Shown here: piece by piece, positions 1 through 5,706 of the stretch
Layout: each line of letters begins with the position of its first letter
Position numbering within the stretch: the stretch's first letter is position 1
Origin: DASPOF01 sp035626155
GTDB taxonomy: Bacteria; Desulfobacterota; Binatia; Binatales; Binataceae
NCBI GenBank assembly: GCA_035626155.1
Contig: DASPOF010000133.1
Span: 1 to 9,836 of the forward strand
DNA length: 9,836 bases
Direction: 5' to 3'
Notes under the pieces: generated by a model
Database searches by the model: none
Seen by the model: the letters and a program-made list of their open reading frames with translations, nothing else
Told to the model about the DNA's origin: nothing
Program-made: the position numbers and the translations under genes

Positions 1-940
1 GCCTCGCCGCCGAGCGGACCGATGCGCCCAGCCGCCGCCAAAATTCCAGGAACAGCGATCTTACGGGGTCCGGCTCGCTTGCCGCAGGCGGATGCGCCAG
101 CGCCTGCACGAGCCGGTAGCGGCTGTCGAGCAGAGTTTGCAGCAGCTCATCGCGAAATTCCTGATCGCCGACTGTCTCGCCGAGCTGCTTGACCGTGAAG
201 ACCAGGAAGGCGTCCCATTGGTCCAGGAGCTTGTTCACCGACTCGATCTCGGCGGCGGTCAGCTCGGCTGGAGCCGGACTTGCCGCGGGCGCGGGAAAAT
301 CCGGCACCGAAATCACGAGCGTCAGCCGGACGCCGTCATCGAGCGGCGTGACCTCGGGCTCGGCGGTCACCGTCCCGAGCGCGCGCTTGATCCTGCCGGC
401 CACGTCGGGCGGCGAGGCATCCTCGGCCAGCGCGCCAAGCTCGGCGACCGCGGGATTCAAATCGTAAGAGAACGTTTCCAGCCTCGGGATGAAGTACTGT
501 TTGATCAGATCGAATCCGCGGCCGGCGAGCAGCGTCTTTTCGTGCTGCGCGTTATAGAGGTTGATGTCGAGGACGGTAAGCTTGAGTTTCAGGCCCGGCG
601 CGATGTAGGGCGCGCTCTCGGCCTCGATGATCCCGTCCCATTCGACGGGACTGAGGCATCGGTCGCCAACGCTGACGCCCAGCGCGAGCGATGCGTCGGT
701 CTCGAGGCGAACGCGCGCCTGGGAGCGCGAGAATCGCGGGTCCAGGGCGTAGAGGAACTGGCACTCGTCGGAGCCGTTCCACAGCCGAGCGCGCCCGCCC
801 GGGCCTGTGTACAACTCGTGCTTGAGCGTCTCGGTCAGGGTGACGTAGTCGATCGCGATCGGAACCCTGACGTCGCGCGCGAGGGCCGATTGCGGCCCTG
901 CCGCCAGAGATGCGGCCATCGCAACCGCGGCCAGTGTCAT
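1..940 (-). CDS. Exported hypothetical protein, 3' end cut by window edge
   Basis: This reading frame stays open for more than 310 codons from position 940 to the left edge, with strong G/C preference at third positions and a protein-like composition, so it is a real gene whose end lies outside the window. From the ATG at 940 the protein begins with a hydrophobic stretch (TLAAVAMAASLAAG) and an A-L-A cleavage site before RDVRVP, which looks like a Sec signal peptide, so the mature protein is probably periplasmic. The mature part contains two Cys residues (in ECQFL and DRCLS), a beta-rich first half, a Pro/Ala-rich linker (PDFPAPAASPAPAELT), and a helical region with a KLLDQWDAFLVF segment. 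I do not recognise the family. The start is uncertain: in-frame ATGs at 1012 and 1042 would add an Arg-rich n-region (including RLRNRSGSRCAIR). None of the three has a well-spaced Shine-Dalgarno sequence. It is divergent from the gene at 1163. Confidence 0.75.
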   Translation of the reverse strand, partial: MTLAAVAMAASLAAGPQSALARDVRVPIAIDYVTLTETLKHELYTGPGGRARLWNGSDECQFLYALDPRFSRSQARVRLETDASLALGVSVGDRCLSPVEWDGIIEAESAPYIAPGLKLKLTVLDINLYNAQHEKTLLAGRGFDLIKQYFIPRLETFSYDLNPAVAELGALAEDASPPDVAGRIKRALGTVTAEPEVTPLDDGVRLTLVISVPDFPAPAASPAPAELTAAEIESVNKLLDQWDAFLVFTVKQLGETVGDQEFRDELLQTLLDSRYRLVQALAHPPAASEPDPVRSLFLEFWRRLGASVRSAAR

Positions 941-1117
941 ACGGATCGCGCATCGGCTTCCAGACCGGTTGCGGAGCCTGCCTCCGGCCGCGCATCCAGT
1001 CGCACGCGCCATCGTGCGATGGAGGGGTTGGCGATAAGGCATCACGTCAGAAACATCCCGCAGTCCGTCGCGAGTCTGCTCGCACGCCGCGAGTCAATAA
1101 TTAACCTCACTACGATT

Positions 1118-1131
1118 CGTCTTGAAAGACG
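1118..1131. promoter_or_regulatory. 14-bp inverted repeat over the -35 box, possible operator
   Basis: CGTCTT (1118-1123) and AAGACG (1126-1131) are perfect inverted arms separated by GA. The spacer is too short for an RNA hairpin, so if it is functional it would be a DNA site for a dimeric regulator. It covers the whole -35 box of the promoter at 1122-1150, where binding would block RNA polymerase. A chance occurrence is possible for a site this short. Confidence 0.3.
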
Positions 1132-1150
1132 GAAATCCCCTCACGATAAT
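1122..1150 (+). promoter_or_regulatory. Sigma-70-type promoter for the 1163-2116 operon
   Basis: A TTGAAA box (1122-1127) and a GATAAT box (1145-1150) are separated by exactly 17 bp, and each matches the sigma-70 consensus at five of six bases. The surrounding 1090-1160 stretch is clearly AT-richer than its neighbours. Initiation about seven bases after the -10 box, near A1157, would leave only about six untranslated bases before the ATG at 1163. That agrees with the lack of a Shine-Dalgarno sequence there. Confidence 0.6.
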
Positions 1151-1162
1151 CGAGATACGAAC

Positions 1163-1678
1163 ATGAGCGTGGAGCGCCAGCCAAACTTTTACGAGGCCGA
1201 GCCGCCGCAGGCATCGCGCGAGCTCGCCGAGCTGCGCACCTCGCGCGACTATCTCGCCCCCTTCGAGATCGTCCGCCGCCGCGTAATCGACGATTACTTC
1301 GAGGGCAAGATGACGATCGATGCGACCGTCGTCATCCGCATCGGCGCCCTCGAGGAGACCGAGGCGGCATCGGGCGTCGGCGTCGTGCACGCGCTCGACG
1401 TCGCGCTGCGCAAGGCGCTGCTCAAGTATTTCCCCTTCCTGGATTCGGTCCGCGTGACCGAGACCTACACGCATGCGAGCGGCGATTCGACCGAAGCGGA
1501 AGTCGTCTCGGTAAAGAAGTTCTCCGACGGGCAGCTTTCCTGGACCACGCTTGCGAAGTCGGCGAACACGGTCGAGGCCGGGTGGAAGTCGCTGCTCGAC
1601 GGCTACGAATGGCGCATCTACATGGAGACTCTCAAGCTTCGCAGGCTCGGTTCCAATCCGCGGATATCGCGGCGCTAG
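1163..1678 (+). CDS. Free-standing LeuA/CimA-type regulatory (dimerisation) domain protein
   Basis: This 171-residue protein aligns with the C-terminal regulatory domain of alpha-isopropylmalate and citramalate synthases (LeuA_dimer fold) over about residues 34-150. Visible landmarks are a first beta strand (DATVVIRIG, 53-61), the helix motif ALDVALRKAL (77-86), SDGQLSW (121-127) and the closing SANTVEAGWKSLLDG (133-147). These correspond to the family's NALD.ALRKAL, DG...W.T and S.N.IEA.W.AL.DS pattern. The roughly 350-residue HMGL-type TIM barrel that catalyses condensation is absent, and nothing upstream on this strand encodes it. The protein therefore should have no synthase activity; it may bind a ligand or pair with a synthase encoded elsewhere, which is inference. 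The usual EGNGPVNALD segment reads SGVGVVHALD, so effector binding may differ. The in-frame codons upstream of 1163 are antisense to the divergent gene and not coding, which fixes this start. The DCC protein gene follows after three bases. Confidence 0.82.
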   Translation: MSVERQPNFYEAEPPQASRELAELRTSRDYLAPFEIVRRRVIDDYFEGKMTIDATVVIRIGALEETEAASGVGVVHALDVALRKALLKYFPFLDSVRVTETYTHASGDSTEAEVVSVKKFSDGQLSWTTLAKSANTVEAGWKSLLDGYEWRIYMETLKLRRLGSNPRISRR

Positions 1679-1681
1679 CCG

Positions 1682-2116
1682 ATGGACATCGACGCACCGG
1701 CGCCCGGCGCCGGCAGGGCATCGCCGGGCAAGCTCGCAATCCTCTACGACGGCTCGTGCGATCTGTGCCGCGCGAGCGTCGAGGGCGTCCGCTACTTCGA
1801 CAACTCGGGGAACATCGAGCCGCTCGACCTGCACGTTCCCGAAACGCGCGCGCACTTTCCCGGCTTGCAGCTTGAGAGCCTGCTCGAAGAGTTGCACGCA
1901 GTGGATGATGCCGGCCGGGTCTATCGGGGCGCGCGCGCGATAAATGAAATCCTGCGCCGGCAGAATGGAATCATGAGCTGGCTTGCGTATCTCTGGTACG
2001 TTCCAGGCTACGCGTGGCTCGCAGACTGGCAGTACAAGCGCATCGCTTCATCGCGCTACCAGCGCGACATCGCCGGCCGCCTGAAGACTCCGCCCGCGGC
2101 GGCCCCGCCAGGCTGA
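1682..2116 (+). CDS. DCC-family (DUF393) thiol-disulfide oxidoreductase-like protein
   Basis: This is a small thioredoxin-like protein of 144 residues, typical for the family. The signature is LAILYDGSCDLCRASVEGVRYFD at residues 18-40, in which the CDLC pair (C26, C29) forms the expected redox site after the first beta strand. The middle part carries the family's downstream pattern: a hydrophilic strand (EPLDLHVPE), a Gly-Arg-containing turn (DDAGRVYRGARAINEILRR), then a hydrophobic helix (MSWLAYLWYVPGYAWLADWQYKRIASSRY). There is no signal peptide, so it is probably cytoplasmic or membrane-associated through that helix. Its partners are unknown; family members are generally annotated as putative redox proteins without a proven substrate. 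It starts three bases after the LeuA-type gene stops and has no clear Shine-Dalgarno sequence, so it is probably cotranscribed and translationally coupled. The Pro/Ala-rich C-terminus after residue 133 looks disordered. Confidence 0.85.
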   Translation: MDIDAPAPGAGRASPGKLAILYDGSCDLCRASVEGVRYFDNSGNIEPLDLHVPETRAHFPGLQLESLLEELHAVDDAGRVYRGARAINEILRRQNGIMSWLAYLWYVPGYAWLADWQYKRIASSRYQRDIAGRLKTPPAAAPPG

Positions 2117-2152
2117 ATCACGCCGTTGTTGGCGGCTCAGCGGTCTCCCCGG

Positions 2153-2180
2153 TTGTTTCGGCACAAACGGGCGCGATAAG
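2153..2180 (+). promoter_or_regulatory. Weak promoter candidate upstream of cysS
   Basis: TTGTTT (2153-2158) and GATAAG (2175-2180) lie 16 bp apart in the 81-bp gap before cysS. The boxes match the sigma-70 consensus at only three and four of six positions. cysS may instead be read from the upstream operon promoter, since no terminator is visible in the gap. Confidence 0.2.
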
Positions 2181-2197
2181 CTCATGGCCTCGCGGCC

Positions 2198-3646
2198 GTG
2201 AAACCGTTCCACATCTACAATACGCTTGCGCGAAGCGTCGAAGAGTTCCGCCCGCAGGACCCATCCGCGGTCACGATCTACTCGTGCGGGCCGACGGTTT
2301 ACCTGCCGCAGCATCTGGGGAACTTCCGCACTTTTCTGTCGTGGGATTTCCTGCGCCGCGCGCTCGAGTTCACGGGCTATGGAGTCCGCCACGTGATGAA
2401 CATCACCGACGTCGGACACATGACGTCCGAGGGCGATGTGGGCGAGGACAAAATCGAAAAGACCGCCCGCGCCGAGCACAAATCGCCGCTCGAAGTCGCC
2501 AACTTCTACACCGACCTGTTCCTGCGCGATTGGGACCTGCTGCACCTCAAACGCCCGGTGGTTATCTGCCGCGCAACCGAGCACATCCCGGAGATGCTTG
2601 CCCTGATCGAGCGCATCATCGCCGCCGGATACGCATACGTCACGCCGTCGGGCGTCTATTTCGACGTTGAGAAATGGCGCGGGCCGAGCCGAATCGGCCG
2701 CCTGTCGCGCCAGTCGCTCGATGAGCAGGACTCGGCGCAGCGGCTCGAACATTCGCCCGACAAGAAGAGCCCGCACGATTTCGCGCTCTGGTTCCTCAAC
2801 AAGCCGAGCCACATCCTGCAGTGGGAGGGCCCGTGGGGGCGCGGCTATCCGGGATGGCATATCGAGTGCTCCGCGATGGCGATGAAGTACCTCGGCGAGA
2901 CGATCGACATCCACACCGGCGGGATGGACCACATCCCGATCCATCACGAGAACGAGATCGGGCAGTCCGAGAGCGCAACCGGCAAGCCGTTCGCGCGCTA
3001 CTTCATGCACAGCGCATTCCTGGTGAACAAGGAAGGGGTCAAGATCAGCAAGAGCGCGGGCAAATTCCCGCTGCTGTCGGAACTCCCGCGCGGAGTCGAG
3101 CCGCTCGCGTTCAGGATGCTCTGTTTCGGTGCGAAGTATCGCTCCGAGCTGGTCTATTCGGACGAGGGCTTGCGCGCCGCGCAATCGAACCTCGAGTATC
3201 TGCGCGAATTCGCCCGCAACGTGCCGCGCGATGCCGAGGGCGCGCGCGCGGGCGAATGGACCGGCGAATTCGGCGAGAGTTTCGAGGACGCACTGTGCGA
3301 CGACTTGAATACCCCGCGCGCGTTGGCCGCCACTCTGGAGCTGGTCGCCCAGGCGTATCGACGCCAGGACTGGAGCGCCTGGAATTTGCTCGGGCGATTC
3401 GACCAGGTTCTGGGGCTTAAATTGGCCGAGCACCGCGAGGCTTCCTTGGCGGCGGCATTCCCGGCGGAGGCCAACGCGCTGATTGCGCGCAGAGAAAAGG
3501 CCCGCAAGGAGCGGGATTTTGCGCTGGCGGACCGGCTCAGAAAAGAGCTGCTGGACTCTTTTCAGATCGTCGCGAAGGATCTCCCGGACGGGAAAAGCGC
3601 CTATTATGGTAAGATGACCGGCAGGGACGAAACGGGCAAAGGTTGA
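2198..3646 (+). CDS. cysS: Cysteinyl-tRNA synthetase
   Basis: This class I aminoacyl-tRNA synthetase charges tRNA(Cys) with cysteine using ATP in the cytoplasm. At 482 residues it is full length. The ATP-site HIGH-type motif is HLGN (39-42) in YSCGPTVYLPQHLGNFRTF, and the KMSKS motif is KISKS (282-286). The zinc ligands that recognise the cysteine thiol are all present by alignment with the E. coli enzyme: C30, C224 (in WHIECSAM), H249 and E253 (in HHENE). The central motif reads DIHTGGMDHIPIHHENEIGQSE, and the N-terminal domain has NITDVGHMTSEGDVGEDKIEK. Both belong to the variant CysRS subgroup with T in DIHTGG, rather than to the E. coli form (DIHGGG). The C-terminal end has the Arg/Lys/Asp-rich helix REKARKERDFALADRLRKEL expected for the anticodon-binding part. 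The start is GTG; there is no better in-frame start. The Shine-Dalgarno sequence is weak. Confidence 0.96.
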   Translation: MKPFHIYNTLARSVEEFRPQDPSAVTIYSCGPTVYLPQHLGNFRTFLSWDFLRRALEFTGYGVRHVMNITDVGHMTSEGDVGEDKIEKTARAEHKSPLEVANFYTDLFLRDWDLLHLKRPVVICRATEHIPEMLALIERIIAAGYAYVTPSGVYFDVEKWRGPSRIGRLSRQSLDEQDSAQRLEHSPDKKSPHDFALWFLNKPSHILQWEGPWGRGYPGWHIECSAMAMKYLGETIDIHTGGMDHIPIHHENEIGQSESATGKPFARYFMHSAFLVNKEGVKISKSAGKFPLLSELPRGVEPLAFRMLCFGAKYRSELVYSDEGLRAAQSNLEYLREFARNVPRDAEGARAGEWTGEFGESFEDALCDDLNTPRALAATLELVAQAYRRQDWSAWNLLGRFDQVLGLKLAEHREASLAAAFPAEANALIARREKARKERDFALADRLRKELLDSFQIVAKDLPDGKSAYYGKMTGRDETGKG

Positions 3647-3656
3647 AATTTGTCCG
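3633..3656 (+). repeat. Stem-loop spanning the cysS stop codon
   Basis: CGGGCAAA (3633-3640) can pair with TTTGTCCG (3649-3656) as an eight-base-pair RNA stem with one G-U pair. The eight-base loop GGTTGAAA contains the cysS TGA stop (3644-3646). No T-run follows, so it is not a standard intrinsic terminator. It may stabilise the 3' end of the mRNA or be fortuitous. Confidence 0.35.
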
Positions 3657-3664
3657 CCCGCGCC

Positions 3665-3694
3665 TTGAACCTTCGGCCCCTGCTCTCTTAGAAT
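3665..3694 (+). promoter_or_regulatory. Sigma-70-type promoter candidate for the AAA+ ATPase gene
   Basis: TTGAAC (3665-3670) and TAGAAT (3689-3694) are separated by 18 bp within the 86-bp gap after cysS. The -10 box matches at five of six positions and the -35 box at four. Initiation would fall near 3701, leaving a leader of about 30 bases that includes GGGTGA (3724-3729) a few bases before the ATG at 3733. Confidence 0.4.
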
Positions 3695-3732
3695 CGCGCC
3701 GTGACGCGCGGCGCAATCGCCATGGGTGACTG

Positions 3733-4599
3733 ATGGGAATTGAAGTTAAAAAATTCGACACCCGGCTTCGAGCCGAGGGCGCCGAGGTCCAACACCTCGA
3801 CCCGCACAACGCTCCCTACTACCTGCCAATCGCCGACGAGGTTGAGATCTTCACCGCGGCCTACAACGCGCGCCTGCCGGTGCTGCTGAAGGGGCCGACC
3901 GGGTGCGGCAAGACCCGTTTCGTCGAGCACATGGCGCACAAGCTCTCGGTCCTCCCCGGCGGGCCGAACGAGATGATCACCGTTGCGTGCCACGAGGACT
4001 TGACGGGCAGCGACCTCGTCGGGCGCTATCTGATCCAATCCGACGAGACGGTCTGGATCGACGGGCCGCTCACGCAGGCGGTGCGGCGCGGTGCGATTTG
4101 CTACCTCGATGAGATCGTCGAGGCGCGCAAGGACACGACCGTGCTCATCCACCCGCTCTCCGACCATCGGCGAATTCTCCCGATCGAAAAGCGCGGCGAG
4201 ACCATCGGCGCCCACGAGGGCTTCCTGCTGGTGATTTCCTACAATCCCGGCTACCAGAGCATCCAGAAGAACCTCAAGCATTCGACCCGCCAGCGCTTCG
4301 TCACGATCGAATTCAACTATCCGCCCGCTGATAAAGAGGCCGAGATCATAGAGCACGAGGCGGGCGTGGATCGTGACATCGCCATGCAGCTTGCGGTCCT
4401 GGGCGAGAAGGTCCGCAATCTCAAGGCGTCAGGTCTCGAAGAGGGGGTTTCGACCCGGCTCCTGATTTATGCCGGCGAGCTGATCCGCCACGGAATCGCT
4501 CCGCGACGCGCCGCCACGGTGGCGGTTACCTGGTCGCTCACCGATGAGTCCGACAGCAAACGCGCCATCGATGAAGTGGTAAAGGCAATTTTCCCCTGA
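3733..4599 (+). CDS. MoxR-class AAA+ ATPase of the CbbQ/NirQ/NorQ/GpvN family
   Basis: This 288-residue AAA+ protein matches the family along its whole length. Visible motifs are APYYLP near the N-terminus (27-32), Walker A GPTGCGKT (54-61), the family's VACHEDLTGSDLVGRY (84-99), Walker B ICYLDE (122-127), sensor-1 region SYNPGYQ (169-175), the arginine-finger region STRQRF (184-189) and the sensor-2 STR (240-242) in LEEGVSTRLL. Characterised members act with a VWA-domain partner (NorD, CbbO or relatives) to activate metalloenzymes such as Rubisco or nitric oxide reductase, probably by ATP-driven remodelling. No VWA gene, Rubisco, nitrite or nitric oxide reductase gene is in this window, so the client is unknown. 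All ATPase residues look intact. It has its own promoter candidate and is followed after 46 bases, including a strong palindrome, by the secreted propeller gene. Confidence 0.92.
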   Translation: MGIEVKKFDTRLRAEGAEVQHLDPHNAPYYLPIADEVEIFTAAYNARLPVLLKGPTGCGKTRFVEHMAHKLSVLPGGPNEMITVACHEDLTGSDLVGRYLIQSDETVWIDGPLTQAVRRGAICYLDEIVEARKDTTVLIHPLSDHRRILPIEKRGETIGAHEGFLLVISYNPGYQSIQKNLKHSTRQRFVTIEFNYPPADKEAEIIEHEAGVDRDIAMQLAVLGEKVRNLKASGLEEGVSTRLLIYAGELIRHGIAPRRAATVAVTWSLTDESDSKRAIDEVVKAIFP

Positions 4600-4602
4600 A
4601 CG

Positions 4603-4622
4603 CGCCCCGGCGCGCCGGGGCG
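4603..4622. repeat. Perfect 20-bp GC palindrome between ATPase and propeller genes
   Basis: CGCCCCGG (4603-4610) and CCGGGGCG (4615-4622) flank CGCG, so the whole 20-bp segment is its own reverse complement. In RNA it would make an eight-base-pair all-GC hairpin with a four-base loop, four bases after the ATPase stop codon. No T-run follows, so it is not a canonical Rho-independent terminator. It could slow transcription, protect the 3' end of the ATPase message, or bind a protein. It lies just before the propeller gene's ribosome binding site. Confidence 0.55.
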
Positions 4623-4631
4623 TCGCAAGAA

Positions 4632-4639
4632 AGGTGAGG
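4632..4639 (+). promoter_or_regulatory. Strong ribosome binding site that decides the propeller gene start
   Basis: AGGTGAGG ends six bases before the ATG at 4646. A longer in-frame GTG start at 4634 lies inside this Shine-Dalgarno sequence, so the ATG is the better start. Confidence 0.7.
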
Positions 4640-4645
4640 CTCGAA

Positions 4646-5677
4646 ATGACTAATCTCGCTGCACGTGCAAGGCTGCTCATCATCGCGAGCACATGCTTTC
4701 TTTTGTTCGGCATCGCCGCGTCGGGGGTAGCGCAGGCGCAAGCCGAGAGCGGGCCGCGGCTCGATTTTCCGGCCGGACTCGCCACCGACGGCCGCGCGGT
4801 CTACGTCGCGAACAGCCGCAATAACGCCATTACCGCCATCGATCTGACCACCAAGTCGATTTCGGTGCTGGCGGGCGAGATCTTTAAAGAGGGCAGCAAC
4901 GATGGGGTGGGTACGGCGGCGCGCTTCAACAGCCCCGACGGGATGACCATCGTAGGACGCAGTCTCTACGTGATGGACACCAACAATTCCGACGTCCGCA
5001 AGATCGACCTGGACACCAAGGTCGTGACCACCATCGCGGGGACCGCCAATATCTCGGGCACCGAGGACGGTCATGCGACCGCCGCGCACTTCAACCTGCC
5101 GACCCAAATCGCGAGCGACGGCAGCTATCTATACGTTGCCGACAGCGGCAACAGCACGGTTCGGCGCATATCCCTGGCCGACGGCATGGTGAAAACAATC
5201 GGCGGACAGGCGCAGCAGACCGGCAAAGAAGAGGGGCCGCCGAGTAAGTCCGTCTTCAGCGGACCGCGCGGAGTCGCGACCGACGGCAAGAGCGTCTTTG
5301 TCTCCGACACCGGCAACGAATGCATCCGCAAGATCGATCTTGCGACGATGACCACCAGCACGGTCGCGGGAACCGGCGAGGAAGGCGCTGACAACGGCCC
5401 GGGCGACAAGGCCAAGTTCAATAACCCCGGCGGGATGTGCAGCGACGGCAAGACCGTGGTCTACATCCTCGACGCGGACAATCACGCGATTCGCAAGCTC
5501 GACATCGCCAGCAACCAGGTCTCCACGCTGACGCTGGCCAATGGCCATATCGGGTCGGGCTGCACCGTTTCGTCCGACGGCAGGACCCTCTACTATTCGG
5601 ACACCACCGAGAACTCGGTGCAGGCGACCGATACATCGAACGGCAACTATGTAGCGCTCTATCCGCCGGGGTCGTGA
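4646..5677 (+). CDS. Secreted NHL-repeat beta-propeller protein
   Basis: This 343-residue protein opens with a clear Sec signal peptide: ARARLL, a hydrophobic core (IIASTCFLLFGIAASGVA), then QAQA before ESGPR. It should be exported to the periplasm or outside. The rest is six NHL-type repeats of about 45-50 residues. Each contains a variant of FxxPxGhxxDGxxhYVADxxNxxIRKIDL...VxTIAG: GLATDGRAVYVANSRNNAI, GMTIVGRSLYVMDTNNSDV, QIASDGSYLYVADSGNSTV, GVATDGKSVFVSDTGNECI, GMCSDGKTVVYILDADNHAI and TVSSDGRTLYYSDTTENSV. Six blades would close a complete propeller. Such propellers usually bind proteins or ligands; a few relatives are enzymes, and no catalytic site is recognisable here, so the ligand is unknown. 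It overlaps a mini-ORF at its stop codon, leading into the threonine aldolase gene. Confidence 0.9.
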   Translation: MTNLAARARLLIIASTCFLLFGIAASGVAQAQAESGPRLDFPAGLATDGRAVYVANSRNNAITAIDLTTKSISVLAGEIFKEGSNDGVGTAARFNSPDGMTIVGRSLYVMDTNNSDVRKIDLDTKVVTTIAGTANISGTEDGHATAAHFNLPTQIASDGSYLYVADSGNSTVRRISLADGMVKTIGGQAQQTGKEEGPPSKSVFSGPRGVATDGKSVFVSDTGNECIRKIDLATMTTSTVAGTGEEGADNGPGDKAKFNNPGGMCSDGKTVVYILDADNHAIRKLDIASNQVSTLTLANGHIGSGCTVSSDGRTLYYSDTTENSVQATDTSNGNYVALYPPGS

Positions 5678-5706
5678 TGACCGGCGCGGCTGAAGTCGCA
5701 TCTTGA
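5677..5706 (+). other. Nine-codon mini-ORF bridging the propeller and aldolase genes
   Basis: The propeller stop TGA (5675-5677) overlaps an ATG at 5677 (TGATG). That ATG opens a frame encoding MTGAAEVAS and ends with TGA at 5704-5706, overlapping the TTG start of the aldolase (TTGA, 5703-5706). The two overlaps would let terminating ribosomes hand over from the propeller gene to the mini-ORF to the aldolase. Whether the peptide is made is not known, and chance overlap is possible. Confidence 0.3.

Noticed and set aside
1092..1097. TTGACT on the minus strand as a -35 box for the left exported-protein gene
   Set aside because: No -10-like hexamer occurs 16-18 bp downstream on that strand.
92..1162. 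In-frame upstream extension of the LeuA-type gene giving a 528-residue protein
   Set aside because: This part is antisense to the divergent exported-protein gene, has Arg-rich shadow composition, and ends before a good promoter at 1122-1150.
2048..3433. 461-codon open frame on the minus strand
   Set aside because: It is opposite cysS, whose motifs are unambiguous, and its composition (Arg, Val, Ala, Glu rich without motifs) is that of a GC-driven shadow.
4634..4645. GTG at 4634 as the propeller gene start
   Set aside because: The GTG lies within the AGGTGAGG ribosome binding site that is ideally spaced for the ATG at 4646.
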